Of a DNA stretch of 64,000 bases, positions 54,274 through 62,479 are shown in pieces. The number at the start of each line of letters is the position of its first letter. The first letter of the stretch is position 1. The notes under the pieces are model-generated. The model was given only the letters and a program-made list of their open reading frames with translations. It was not told the DNA's origin and made no database searches. The stretch spans positions 372,001 through 436,000 of the forward strand of contig NZ_CP053660.1 in NCBI RefSeq assembly GCF_013177455.1, in the 5' to 3' direction. A program made the translations under genes and the position numbers. This stretch comes from Nocardioides marmotae. GTDB lineage: Bacteria; Actinomycetota; Actinomycetes; Propionibacteriales; Nocardioidaceae.

Positions 54274-55518
54274 TCAGGGGGTCTTGGTGCCCTTCGGCGG
54301 CTGGAGGATGCTGTCGACCAGGTCGCCGACCCCGCCGAGGACGTCGTCGATGACCTCGGGCAGCGTCGTGGGCGTGGAGGTGTTCGCGCCGCCGCCGTTC
54401 GACCCGCCGTTGCCGCCCCCGCCGAGGAGGTTGCCGAGGACGCCGCCGATGGTGGACGGCTGACCCGCCGGCGAGGGCGAGGTGCCCTGGCCCGGGCCGT
54501 CGGTGGTCGGGGGCAGGGTCGGGATGTCGGTCGGCGCGCTCTGCCCGCCGGTGCCCTGGCCCGGCCGGACGTCGGAGGTCCGGCCCTCGCCCTTGCCGGG
54601 GCCCTTGCCCGAGCCGCGGCCCTCGCCGGGCCCGGCCGCCTGGATCGGCGGGGTCAGTGCGCCGACGAGCCCGCCGAGGACGTCCTCGACGGCCTGGACG
54701 GCGAACGGCGGGATGACCGAGATCCCCTCGCCGCCGCAGACGGTGCACAGCGCGGCCGCCTCGGCGTCGATCTGGGTGAGGAGCTGGGCGGCCTGGATGA
54801 GCGCGGGGCGGGCTCCGTCGGGCAGCAGGCTCTCGAGGCCCGCGAGGGCGTCCATGCTGTCGCCGGTGAAGTCGCGCAGCTCGGTGATCGCCGCGGCGTG
54901 GCCGTTCTCCTCGTAGTCCTTGATGAGCAGCTCGGAGGCGGCGCTGGCCTGGTCGGTGAACTCCACCAGCGTCGTGGCGATGGTCGTCTCGGTCGCCGAC
55001 TCGCGCGCCTCGTCGGACTGGCTCAGCTGCTCGACCTCGCGCAGGCGGCCCTGGGCGTTGGCCAGCAGGTGGCTGCCCTTCTGGTTGTCGCTGACGCTGA
55101 AGCCGGTCTGGGCGTTCTCGATGGCCCGCTTGAGCGGGTAGAGGGTGTCGCCGGGCAGGGAGGTCTGGGCCGCGACCGCCATCGAGGTGGTCGCGCCGAC
55201 GATCGCGAGGCCACCGACGGCGGCGGCGATCCGCCGGTCCCGCGCCGTACGACGCGGGGCGACCGTCAGCCGGCTCTCGATCTCGTCGCGGGCCCGGGCG
55301 GGGGCGGGCACGAGCGCCGTCGCGGCCTCGGCCATCAGCCGCTCGCGCAGGTCGGCGACGAAGGCCGGCCGCGCCTCGGCGGGCGGGGTCGAGCGCAGGG
55401 CGCCGACCAGCTCGACGAGCTCGACGGTCCGCGCGTCGTGCAGCTCGCGGGTCGCGGTGCCCTCGAGCAGGGAGTCGAACTCCTCAGCGCGTCGACGCGC
55501 CGCGAACACGGGGCTCAT
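54274..55518 (-). CDS. DUF5667 single-pass protein, probable anti-sigma partner
   Basis: A 414-residue protein: a cytoplasmic N-terminal ~110 residues (EEFDSLLEG...RPAFVADLRERLMAEAA), one transmembrane helix (about 112-133, AAAVGGLAIVGATTSMAVAA), then the extracytoplasmic DUF5667 helical domain (LPGDTLYPLKRAIENAQ...) and a long Gly/Pro/Thr-rich tail ending in a hydrophobic cluster. It lies just downstream of the ECF sigma gene on the same strand, and the layout matches a membrane anti-sigma of the RsbN class (inference). The start is ATG 55518 with AGGA upstream. A TVCGGE segment has two Cys (LCTVCGG). Confidence 0.85.
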   Translation of the reverse strand: MSPVFAARRRAEEFDSLLEGTATRELHDARTVELVELVGALRSTPPAEARPAFVADLRERLMAEAATALVPAPARARDEIESRLTVAPRRTARDRRIAAAVGGLAIVGATTSMAVAAQTSLPGDTLYPLKRAIENAQTGFSVSDNQKGSHLLANAQGRLREVEQLSQSDEARESATETTIATTLVEFTDQASAASELLIKDYEENGHAAAITELRDFTGDSMDALAGLESLLPDGARPALIQAAQLLTQIDAEAAALCTVCGGEGISVIPPFAVQAVEDVLGGLVGALTPPIQAAGPGEGRGSGKGPGKGEGRTSDVRPGQGTGGQSAPTDIPTLPPTTDGPGQGTSPSPAGQPSTIGGVLGNLLGGGGNGGSNGGGANTSTPTTLPEVIDDVLGGVGDLVDSILQPPKGTKTP

Positions 55519-55614
55519 CGGATCAGTCCTGTCGTCTGGGTCGTGCCCGCGCCACCCTGCGCGGACACCCGACTCAACGACGGGTCGACGACGGAGGTTA
55601 CGCGGTGCCGGAGG

Positions 55615-56376
55615 TCAGCCACGGAGGCCCTCCGGCATCAGCTTGGCCAGGTTGCGCACCCCGCGCAGCTGCAGCTGCTTGACGGCACCGTCGCTGCGGC
55701 CGAGCACCGCGGCGGTCTCCGCGATGCTCATCCCCTGCAGGAAGCGCATGACCAGGCAGTCGCGCTGCTCGTCGGGCAGCTCGGTGAGTGCCTTGAGCAG
55801 GATCTCGTTGGTCAGGCTCGCCAGCACCGCGGATTCCGGGCCCTCGGTGGTGTCGTCGTGCTGGCCCATGTCCTCGGTGGTCATCTCCAGGCGGGTTCGG
55901 CCGGCCTTGAAGTGATCGGTCGCGAGGTTGCGGGCGATGGTCATCAGCCAGGCGCCGAAGTCCTTGCCCTGCCAGCGGAAGTTCTGCATCGAGCGCAACG
56001 CGCGGAAGAAGGTCTCGGAGGTGAGGTCCTCGGCGAGCGGCGCGGAGCGGGTCCGGTAGAAGAGGAAGCGGTAGACCGATCCCTGGTAGTGGTCGTAGAG
56101 CAGCCCGAACGCCTCGGCGTCGCCGCCGCGGGCCAGCTCGACCAGGGCGATCAGCCGGGTGCGGTCGGCCTCGGACTCCTCCGAGGAGGTGGCCAGCGCG
56201 CCGTCGCCGTACGACGGGCCTCCTGACCCGCCCGGGCCACCGGGGACGGGCGCGCCCGGGCCGTCGCCGGCCAGCGCCTCGGTCCACAGCACGTGCCCGG
56301 CGGGGGTGAGCAGACGCGCGACCTCGCAGCGCAGGGCCTCCAGCCCGCGCGCGACACCCGCACCGTCCCACGGCAT
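55615..56376 (-). CDS. ECF sigma factor with long N-terminal extension (BldN-like)
   Basis: A 253-residue RNA polymerase sigma factor. Sigma region 2 starts near residue 76 (LVELARGGDAEAFGLLYDHY...), with region 4 at ~190-245 (LPDEQRDCLVMRFLQGMSIAETAAVLGRSDGAVK). The ~75-85 residues in front have no sigma homology and are Gly/Pro-rich. Streptomyces BldN carries a similar ~86-residue pro-sequence, and the gene neighbourhood (rex, hemA, HAD, HTH, bS22) also matches. ATG 56376 has a strong GGGAGGGG site. The DUF5667 protein follows 96 bp downstream. Confidence 0.9.
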   Translation of the reverse strand: MPWDGAGVARGLEALRCEVARLLTPAGHVLWTEALAGDGPGAPVPGGPGGSGGPSYGDGALATSSEESEADRTRLIALVELARGGDAEAFGLLYDHYQGSVYRFLFYRTRSAPLAEDLTSETFFRALRSMQNFRWQGKDFGAWLMTIARNLATDHFKAGRTRLEMTTEDMGQHDDTTEGPESAVLASLTNEILLKALTELPDEQRDCLVMRFLQGMSIAETAAVLGRSDGAVKQLQLRGVRNLAKLMPEGLRG

Positions 56377-56514
56377 GTGGACAACCCCTCCCGGCCAACG
56401 GCTCCCCCGAGCCGCTGCCGATGGTAGGCCCGCTCGCCGCCCCGTGGGAACGAAACGGCCCAAGACAGGTCCAGACCATCGACACGCCGGCGACGCGGTC
56501 TTGTTACCGGACGG

Positions 56515-57399
56515 TCACCTGTTCCGCCCGCGCAGGGCGACCCCCGCGGCGACGGTGCCGGTGGCCGCGCCGGTGACCGCGCCGAGCACCAGGCCGGCGC
56601 GGGCCGCCTTGCGGCCGGTGCGGTAGTCGCGGACCCGCCAGCCCTGCTGGCGGGCGTGCCCGCGCAGCCGCCCGTCGGGGTTGATCGCGCACGGGTCGCC
56701 GACCAGCTCGAGCATCGGCAGGTCGTTGTAGGAGTCGGAGTACGCCGAGCAGCGGGCCAGGTCGAGGCCCTCCCGGGCGGCGAGCGCCTTGACCGCCTCG
56801 GCCTTCGCGGGCCCGTGGAGCATGTCGCCGACCAGCCGGCCGGTGTAGACGCCGTCGACGTGCTCGGCGACGGTGCCCATCGCGCCGGTCAGCCCGAGCC
56901 GACGGGCGATGATCTGCGCGATCTCGATCGGGGCGGCGGTCACCAGCCAGACCCGCTGGCCTTCGTCGAGGTGGAGCTGGGCCTGGGCGCGGGTGCCCGG
57001 CCAGATCCGGTGCGCCATCGCCTCCTCGAAGATCTCCTCGCCGAGGTCCTGGAGCTCCGCGACGGTGTGCCCGGCGATGAAGCCGAGCGCGGAGTTGCGT
57101 GCGTCGGCGACGTGGTCGGGGTCCTCGACGCCGGCGACGCGGAAGTAGGCCTGCTTCCAGGCCGCCCCGAGGATCTCGCGGCTGGAGAAGAACTTGCGCC
57201 GGTAGAGCCCGCGCGCGAGGTGGAAGATGCTGGCGCCCTGCATGACGGTGTTGTCGACGTCGAAGAACGCCGCGGCCGTCGGGTCGGCCGGCTGGTTCAG
57301 GGCCCGCTCGACCTCCGCCGCGGAGGCGGCCGCCTCGCCCGCGAGCGCGGAGCGCTGGCGCAGGTCCAGCGGGATCCGGGGGCGCTGCGGCGGGGTCAC
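56515..57399 (-). CDS. HAD-IB family hydrolase
   Basis: A 294-residue HAD phosphatase of subfamily IB (SerB-like). The nucleophile motif is [13 protein letters not shown] (DxDxT variant with Asn-Thr), motif [10 protein letters not shown], and motif [18 protein letters not shown]-terminal hydrophobic stretch (about 262-284, [21 protein letters not shown]) may anchor it. Such proteins sit near the acyltransferase in mycobacteria (serB1-like) and probably act on a phospholipid or phosphoserine-type substrate. GTG 57399 is preceded by TACGCT 7 bases upstream on this strand. Confidence 0.88.
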   Translation of the reverse strand: MTPPQRPRIPLDLRQRSALAGEAAASAAEVERALNQPADPTAAAFFDVDNTVMQGASIFHLARGLYRRKFFSSREILGAAWKQAYFRVAGVEDPDHVADARNSALGFIAGHTVAELQDLGEEIFEEAMAHRIWPGTRAQAQLHLDEGQRVWLVTAAPIEIAQIIARRLGLTGAMGTVAEHVDGVYTGRLVGDMLHGPAKAEAVKALAAREGLDLARCSAYSDSYNDLPMLELVGDPCAINPDGRLRGHARQQGWRVRDYRTGRKAARAGLVLGAVTGAATGTVAAGVALRGRNR

Positions 57400-57474
57400 C
57401 CGGGTCAGCGTAGCCCCGCTGGGCGGTGCTCGCTCGGCCCCGCGCGGACCCGGACGGTGTGGAAGGATCGAGGC

Positions 57475-59046
57475 ATGCCCGCCCCGTCCGTCCCGGCCGA
57501 CCTGGCCGACCTGGTGGCCATCGCCGCGCGGGAGAACCCCGACAAGATCGCGGTCGTCGAGGCCGGCGGCCGCAGCGCGACCTGGGCCGGGCTGGAGGAC
57601 GAGGTCGGGCGCGTCGCCACCGGGCTCTCCGCCGCCGGGATCGTCGCCGGGCACCGGGTGATGCTGGTGGTCGGCAACCGGCTGGAGTTCGTGACGACGT
57701 ACCTCGCGGTGCTGCGCGCCCAGGCCGTCGCGGTCCCGGTCAACCCCGGTTCGACCCCCGCCGAGGTGGCACGGATGCTGGCCGACTGCGGGGCCCGGAT
57801 GGTCCTCGCCGACCCCGACACCGTGACGACCGTCCGCGCGGCGGTCGCCGACCCGGCCGTGCCGGCCCCCGCGCCGCGGGTCGTCGTCGTGGGCGGCACC
57901 CTCCAGCCCGGCGAGCGCTCCTACGACGACCTGCGCGCCGACCGGGCGCGCCCCGTGCCGCCGCTCCAGGACCCCGACAAGCTCGCGGTGCTCCTCTACA
58001 CCAGCGGTACGTCGGGGCTCCCGCGCGGCGCGATGCTCACCCATCGCGCGCTGCTGGCCAACATCGAGCAGGTCGCGTCGGTGAGCCCACGGATGATCCA
58101 CGGCGACGACGTCGTGCTCGGCGTGCTCCCGCTGTTCCACGTGTACGGGCTCAACGCGGTCCTCGGCGGGGTGCTGCGGCACCGCGCCAAGCTCGTGCTC
58201 GTCGAGCGATTCGACCCCGAGGGCACCCTCGACCTGGTCGAGGACGAGGCCTGCAGCGTGCTGCCGGTCGCGCCCCCGGTCTTCGCCCACTGGAAGGGGA
58301 TCGACGGCCTGGCCGAGCGGCTCGGCCCGGTCCGCCTCGTGCTGTCCGGCTCCGCGCCGCTGGCGCCCGAGGTGGTCGAGGAGTTCACCGACCTCACCGG
58401 CGTCCCGGTCCACCAGGGCTACGGGCTCACCGAGGCCGCCCCGGTCGTCACGAGCACGCTCTGCTCGACCGGCACGCCGGCGCGGGGCTCGGTCGGCGCG
58501 CCGCTGCCGGGCATCGAGGTCCGGCTCGTCGACGCCGCCGGCGGTGTCGTGGCGGGTGGCGACCCCGGCGAGATCCAGGTCCGCGGGGCGAACCTCTTCA
58601 GCGGCTACTGGCCCGACGGCGCCGACGGCCCGGGCGAGGACGGCTGGTGGGGCACCGGGGACGTCGGCATCCTCGACGAGGCCGGCGACCTCATGCTGGT
58701 CGACCGGGTCAAGGAGCTGGTCATCGTCTCCGGCTTCAACGTCTTCCCCGTCGAGGTCGAGGAGGTCCTCAAGGACGTCCCCGGCGTCCGCGATGCGGCG
58801 GTGATCGGCGTCCCCGACGAGACGACCGGCGAGGCCGTGGTCGCCTTCCTCGTCGCCGGACCGGGCGCCGACCCCGCGGCGGTGCGTGAGGCCGCGGTCG
58901 AGCGCTGCGCGGCGCTGCTGGCGGCGTACAAGCGTCCGGTCCGGCTCGAGGTCGTCGCCGAGCTGCCGCTGACCGTGACCGGCAAGGTGCAGAAGGGCCG
59001 GCTGCGCCAGCGCGAGCGGCGCCGGGCCACGGACCTGGTGGACTGA
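57475..59046 (+). CDS. Long-chain acyl-CoA synthetase (AMP-forming)
   Basis: A 523-residue adenylate-forming ligase activating fatty acids with ATP and CoA. The P-loop [16 protein letters not shown] is near residues 174-190, then [11 protein letters not shown], the ADP-binding WWGTGDVG, and the C-terminal domain with the hinge [16 protein letters not shown] and the catalytic Lys in [14 protein letters not shown] 57475 has GGAAGG upstream. It is divergent from the HAD gene and followed 33 bp later by a glutaredoxin-like gene. Chain-length preference is unknown. Confidence 0.93.
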   Translation: MPAPSVPADLADLVAIAARENPDKIAVVEAGGRSATWAGLEDEVGRVATGLSAAGIVAGHRVMLVVGNRLEFVTTYLAVLRAQAVAVPVNPGSTPAEVARMLADCGARMVLADPDTVTTVRAAVADPAVPAPAPRVVVVGGTLQPGERSYDDLRADRARPVPPLQDPDKLAVLLYTSGTSGLPRGAMLTHRALLANIEQVASVSPRMIHGDDVVLGVLPLFHVYGLNAVLGGVLRHRAKLVLVERFDPEGTLDLVEDEACSVLPVAPPVFAHWKGIDGLAERLGPVRLVLSGSAPLAPEVVEEFTDLTGVPVHQGYGLTEAAPVVTSTLCSTGTPARGSVGAPLPGIEVRLVDAAGGVVAGGDPGEIQVRGANLFSGYWPDGADGPGEDGWWGTGDVGILDEAGDLMLVDRVKELVIVSGFNVFPVEVEEVLKDVPGVRDAAVIGVPDETTGEAVVAFLVAGPGADPAAVREAAVERCAALLAAYKRPVRLEVVAELPLTVTGKVQKGRLRQRERRRATDLVD

Positions 59047-59079
59047 GCGGGGGAGTCGAGCGATGAGGAGGGCCGGTCG

Positions 59080-59343
59080 ATGAGGCTGCGCCGTCGTAGC
59101 AGCGGGCCGCGGGTCACGCTGTACTCCAAGCCGGGCTGCCACCTGTGCGACGACGCCCGGGTCGTCGTCGAGCGGGTCTGCGCGGACCTCGGCGTCGGAT
59201 GGGTCGAGGAGTCGATCCTCGAGGACCCCGAGCTGCTCGAGCGGTACGGCGAGGAGATCCCGGTGGTGCTCGTCGACGGTCGGCAGCACACGTTCTGGCG
59301 CGTGGACGAGGCGCGGCTGCGAGCGGCCCTCGGCGGCCGCTGA
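59080..59343 (+). CDS. Glutaredoxin-family thiol protein
   Basis: An 87-residue thioredoxin-fold protein with the redox motif CHLC at residues ~20-23 ([18 protein letters not shown]) and the cis-Pro turn [10 protein letters not shown]. It belongs to the short DUF836/glutaredoxin-like group, common before rex-hem genes in actinobacteria. ATG 59080 has GAGGAGGG 10-17 bases upstream. Its partner redox enzyme is unknown. A long 183-bp gap with the rex promoter follows. Confidence 0.88.
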   Translation: MRLRRRSSGPRVTLYSKPGCHLCDDARVVVERVCADLGVGWVEESILEDPELLERYGEEIPVVLVDGRQHTFWRVDEARLRAALGGR

Positions 59344-59425
59344 CCCGCTCGCCGACCGGCCGGCACCCCCGTGCGTGTTGGCCTTCTCACATGTGCTAGG
59401 CCGCGTGGCCGGACGGTCGCCGTCG

Positions 59426-59458
59426 GAGTTTGTTCTCCCGTTCACAAACTCCTACAGT
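59426..59458 (+). promoter_or_regulatory. Rex operator overlapping the rex-hem promoter
   Basis: GAGTTTGT (59426-59433) and ACAAACTC (59444-59451) form an 8-bp inverted repeat with a 10-bp centre. The inner TTGT...TTCACAA (59430-59447) has the 18-bp frame of the Rex consensus TTGTGAAnnnnTTCACAA, with a perfect right half. The -35 TTGTTC (59430-59435) and the -10 TACAGT (59453-59458) are 17 bp apart, so Rex bound at the site would block RNA polymerase. Autoregulation of rex-hemACD by NADH/NAD is known in Streptomyces. Confidence 0.8.
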
Positions 59459-59526
59459 GGCGGAGCCGCTGAGCGAATCCGGGCCCGGCACGGCCCCCGC
59501 CGCGGCATGGCTGGGAAGAGCTGCAC

Positions 59527-60192
59527 GTGACCGCACGGACTTCGACCGAGAGCGCTCGGGACATCCCCGAGGCCACGGTGGCGCGACTCCCCGTATACCA
59601 CCGTGCGCTGACGGCGCTCTCGGAGGCCGGCACGAGCACCTGCTCGAGCGAGGCCCTCGCGGCTGCGGCCGGCGTCAACAGCGCGAAGCTGCGCAAGGAC
59701 CTGTCCTACCTCGGGTCCTACGGCACGCGCGGCGTGGGGTACGACGTGGACTACCTGCGCTACCAGATCGCCCGCGAGATCGGGGTGACCCAGGACTGGC
59801 CGGTGGTGATCGTCGGCATCGGCAACCTCGGGCACGCGCTCGCCAACTACTCCGGCTTCAGCAGCCGCGGCTTCCGCACCGTCGCGCTGCTCGACGCCGA
59901 CCCCAGCCGCCACGGCGAGGTGGTGGCCGGCATCAACGTCCGGCCCTTCGACGACCTCGAGTCGATCGTCGCCGAGCACGGCGTCGCCATCGGCGTCATC
60001 GCCACCCCGGCGGTCGCCGCGCAGGCCGTCGCCGACCGGATGGTGGCGTGCGGCGTCACCAGCATCCTGAACTTCGCGGCCGGCGTCCTCGCGGTGCCGG
60101 CCGGGGTCGACGTCCGCAAGGTCGACCTGTCCGTCGAGCTGCAGGTGCTCGCCTACCACGAGCAGCGCAAGGCCCAGGGAGAGCCCGCATGA
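59527..60192 (+). CDS. rex: Redox-sensing transcriptional repressor Rex
   Basis: A 221-residue repressor sensing the NADH/NAD+ ratio. The N-terminal winged helix (PVYHRALTALSEAGTSTCSSEALAAAAGVNSAKLRKDLSYLG in parts) and the NAD(H) Rossmann fold VVIVGIGNLGHALANY, plus the hinge RGVGYDVDYL, define it. The GTG start at 59527 has GGAAGAG upstream. The leader carries a Rex operator, implying self-repression. Its stop overlaps the hemA ATG, so heme synthesis is linked to redox state. Confidence 0.96.
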   Translation: MTARTSTESARDIPEATVARLPVYHRALTALSEAGTSTCSSEALAAAAGVNSAKLRKDLSYLGSYGTRGVGYDVDYLRYQIAREIGVTQDWPVVIVGIGNLGHALANYSGFSSRGFRTVALLDADPSRHGEVVAGINVRPFDDLESIVAEHGVAIGVIATPAVAAQAVADRMVACGVTSILNFAAGVLAVPAGVDVRKVDLSVELQVLAYHEQRKAQGEPA

Positions 60193-61508
60193 GCGTCCTC
60201 GTCGTCGGGATCTCCCACAACACCGCGCCGGTGGCGCTGCTCGAGCGGCTCGCCATGTCGCGCGACGACGTGCCCAAGCTCGTCCACGACGCCTCGACGT
60301 GCGCCCACGTCAACGAGGCGACCGTGATCGCCACGTGCAACCGCCTCGAGCTCTACGCCGACGTCGAGCGCTTCCACGGCTCGGTCGAGGAGCTCTCCAT
60401 GCTCCTGGTCGAGCGGGCCGGCGAGACGACCGCGGCGATGCTGCCGCACCTCTACGTCCACTACGACGACGGCGCGGTCTCCCACCTGTTCCAGGTGGCC
60501 GCCGGGCTGGACTCGATGGCGGTCGGCGAGGGGCAGATCCTCGGCCAGACCCGCGAGGCCCTGCGGATGGGCCAGGAGCTCGGCACCGTCGGCTCCGCCC
60601 TCAACGTGCTCTTCCAGCAGGCGCTGCGCGTCGGCAAGCGCTCGCGCGCCGAGACCGGCATCGACCGGGCCGCGCCCTCGCTCGTCACCGCCGCGCTCGA
60701 GCGGGTCGGCGGGGAGCCGGCCCAGGCCGGTGGCCCGACGGCGCTGCGGGCCTCGGTCGCCGGCAAGCGCGTCGTCGTCGTCGGCGCCGGCGCGATGGCC
60801 GGTCTCGCGACCGCGACCGTCGCGCGGCTCGGCGCGGCGGACATCGTGGTCGCCAACCGCTCCGCCGAGCGCGCCCAGCGCCTCGCGGAGGAGCACGGCG
60901 CCCGCCCCGTGGTGCTCGCCGACCTCGAGGCCGAGCTGGCCGAGGCCGACCTGGTCGTGACCTGCGCCGGTGCCACCGGCGTGCTCGTCACCGCAGACAT
61001 GGTCGCCTCCCGGCCGGTGCAGAAGCCGATCTCCTTCGTCGACCTCGCCCTCCCGCACGACGTCGACCCCGCGGTCGCCGACCTGCCGGGCGTGACCCTG
61101 GTCGACCTCGCGTCGCTGGCCGAGGCGCTGCACGCCTCCGAGGCCGGCCGCGAGGTGCTCGAGGTGCGGCGCATCGTGACCGAGGAGGTCGGCGCGTTCC
61201 TCGCCGCCCGCCGCAGCGCGAGCGTCACCCCGACCGTCGTCGCCCTGCGCTCGATGGCCACCTCGGTCGTCGACGCGGAGATGACCCGCCTCGACCACCG
61301 GCTCCCCGACCTCGACCCCGCCGTGCGCACCGAGGTGCTGCACGCGGTGCGGCGGGTGGCCGACAAGCTGCTCCACGAGCCGACCGTGCGGGTCAAGGAG
61401 CTGGCCAACGAGGCCGGCGCGGTGTCGTACGCCGCCGCGCTCGCCGAGCTCTTCGCCCTCGACCCCGAGGCCGTCACCGCCGTCACCCGTCCGGAGGGTC
61501 TCTCGTGA
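60189..61508 (+). CDS. hemA: Glutamyl-tRNA reductase
   Basis: First committed step of the C5 heme pathway, reducing glutamyl-tRNA to glutamate-1-semialdehyde. The N-terminal catalytic Cys region is visible as VIATCNRLELYAD with the nucleophilic Cys near residue 50, followed by SMAVGEGQILGQ, the NADPH-binding VVVVGAGAMAGLATATVARLG, and a C-terminal dimerisation helix. It has 439 residues. The ATG overlaps the rex stop and the stop overlaps the hemC GTG. Confidence 0.96.
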   Translation: MSVLVVGISHNTAPVALLERLAMSRDDVPKLVHDASTCAHVNEATVIATCNRLELYADVERFHGSVEELSMLLVERAGETTAAMLPHLYVHYDDGAVSHLFQVAAGLDSMAVGEGQILGQTREALRMGQELGTVGSALNVLFQQALRVGKRSRAETGIDRAAPSLVTAALERVGGEPAQAGGPTALRASVAGKRVVVVGAGAMAGLATATVARLGAADIVVANRSAERAQRLAEEHGARPVVLADLEAELAEADLVVTCAGATGVLVTADMVASRPVQKPISFVDLALPHDVDPAVADLPGVTLVDLASLAEALHASEAGREVLEVRRIVTEEVGAFLAARRSASVTPTVVALRSMATSVVDAEMTRLDHRLPDLDPAVRTEVLHAVRRVADKLLHEPTVRVKELANEAGAVSYAAALAELFALDPEAVTAVTRPEGLS

Positions 61509-62479
61509 GCGCCCCGATCCGCGTCGGCACCCGCGCGTCGCTGCTGGCGACCACGCAGAGCGGCCACGTCGCCGACATGATCCGCGCGCGGCTCGGCCGC
61601 GAGGTGGAGCTCGTCGAGGTCCGCACCGACGGCGACCGCACCCAGGCCTCCGGCATCCCGCTCGCGGAGTCCGGCGGGGTCGGGGTCTTCGTCGCCGCGC
61701 TGCGTGACGCGCTGCTCGCCGGCGAGGTCGACGTGGCGGTGCACTCCCTCAAGGACATCCCGACCTACCCGACCCCCGGCATCACGCTGGCCGCGGTCCC
61801 GGCCCGCGAGGACCCCCGCGACGTCGTGGTCGCCCGCGACGGGCTGACCCTCGGCGAGCTGCCGGTGGGCTCCCGCGTCGGCACCGGCTCGCCCCGGCGG
61901 GTCGCCCAGCTGCACGCCCTCGGCCTCGGTCTCGACCTGGCCGGGGTGCGCGGCAACGTCGACACCCGGATCGGCAAGGTCCGCTCCGGGGAGTACGACG
62001 CCGTCGTCCTCGCCCGCGCCGGGCTGGCCCGGATCGGGCGGCTCGACGAGGTGACCGAGGTGCTCGACCCGCTCCAGGTGCTCCCGGCCCCCGGGCAGGG
62101 CGCCCTCGCGATCGAGTGCCGCAGCGACGACCCGCTGCTCGCGGGCCTCGTCGCGCTGGAGGACCCGGCGACCCGTGCGGCCGTCGATGCAGAACGTGCC
62201 GTCCTCGCGACCCTCGAGGGCGGGTGCACCGCCCCGATCGGTGCGCTCGCGGAGGTCGTCGAGGGCGAGGACGGCGAAGAGCTGTGGGTCAGAGCCGTGG
62301 CGCTCTCCCCCGACGGGGCGCTCTCGGTGCGGATGTCCGCATCGGGATCGCCCACCGACGCGGTCGGCGTCGGCACCCGGCTCGGCGGCGAGATGCTCGC
62401 CGACGGAGCCGGGGACCTCGACCAGCACGACCAGCAGGACCAGCCACAACTCGAGCCAGAACAGGTGCGCAACGCATGA
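61505..62479 (+). CDS. hemC: Hydroxymethylbilane synthase (porphobilinogen deaminase)
   Basis: Polymerises four porphobilinogens into hydroxymethylbilane. VGTRASLLATTQSGHVAD starts it, HSLKDIPT holds active-site residues, GTGSPRRVAQL is typical, and Cys241 in EGGCTAPIG carries the dipyrromethane cofactor. It has 324 residues. The last ~20 are an unusual Asp/Gln-rich tail (DLDQHDQQDQPQLEPEQ). GTG 61505 overlaps the hemA stop; its own stop overlaps the next ATG. Confidence 0.96.
   Translation: MSAPIRVGTRASLLATTQSGHVADMIRARLGREVELVEVRTDGDRTQASGIPLAESGGVGVFVAALRDALLAGEVDVAVHSLKDIPTYPTPGITLAAVPAREDPRDVVVARDGLTLGELPVGSRVGTGSPRRVAQLHALGLGLDLAGVRGNVDTRIGKVRSGEYDAVVLARAGLARIGRLDEVTEVLDPLQVLPAPGQGALAIECRSDDPLLAGLVALEDPATRAAVDAERAVLATLEGGCTAPIGALAEVVEGEDGEELWVRAVALSPDGALSVRMSASGSPTDAVGVGTRLGGEMLADGAGDLDQHDQQDQPQLEPEQVRNA

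Noticed and set aside
59379..59399. A second possible Rex site around CACATGTG upstream of the main one
   Set aside because: The TGTTGGCCTTCTCACA match is weak on the left and has wrong spacing; CACATGTG by itself is a generic palindrome.
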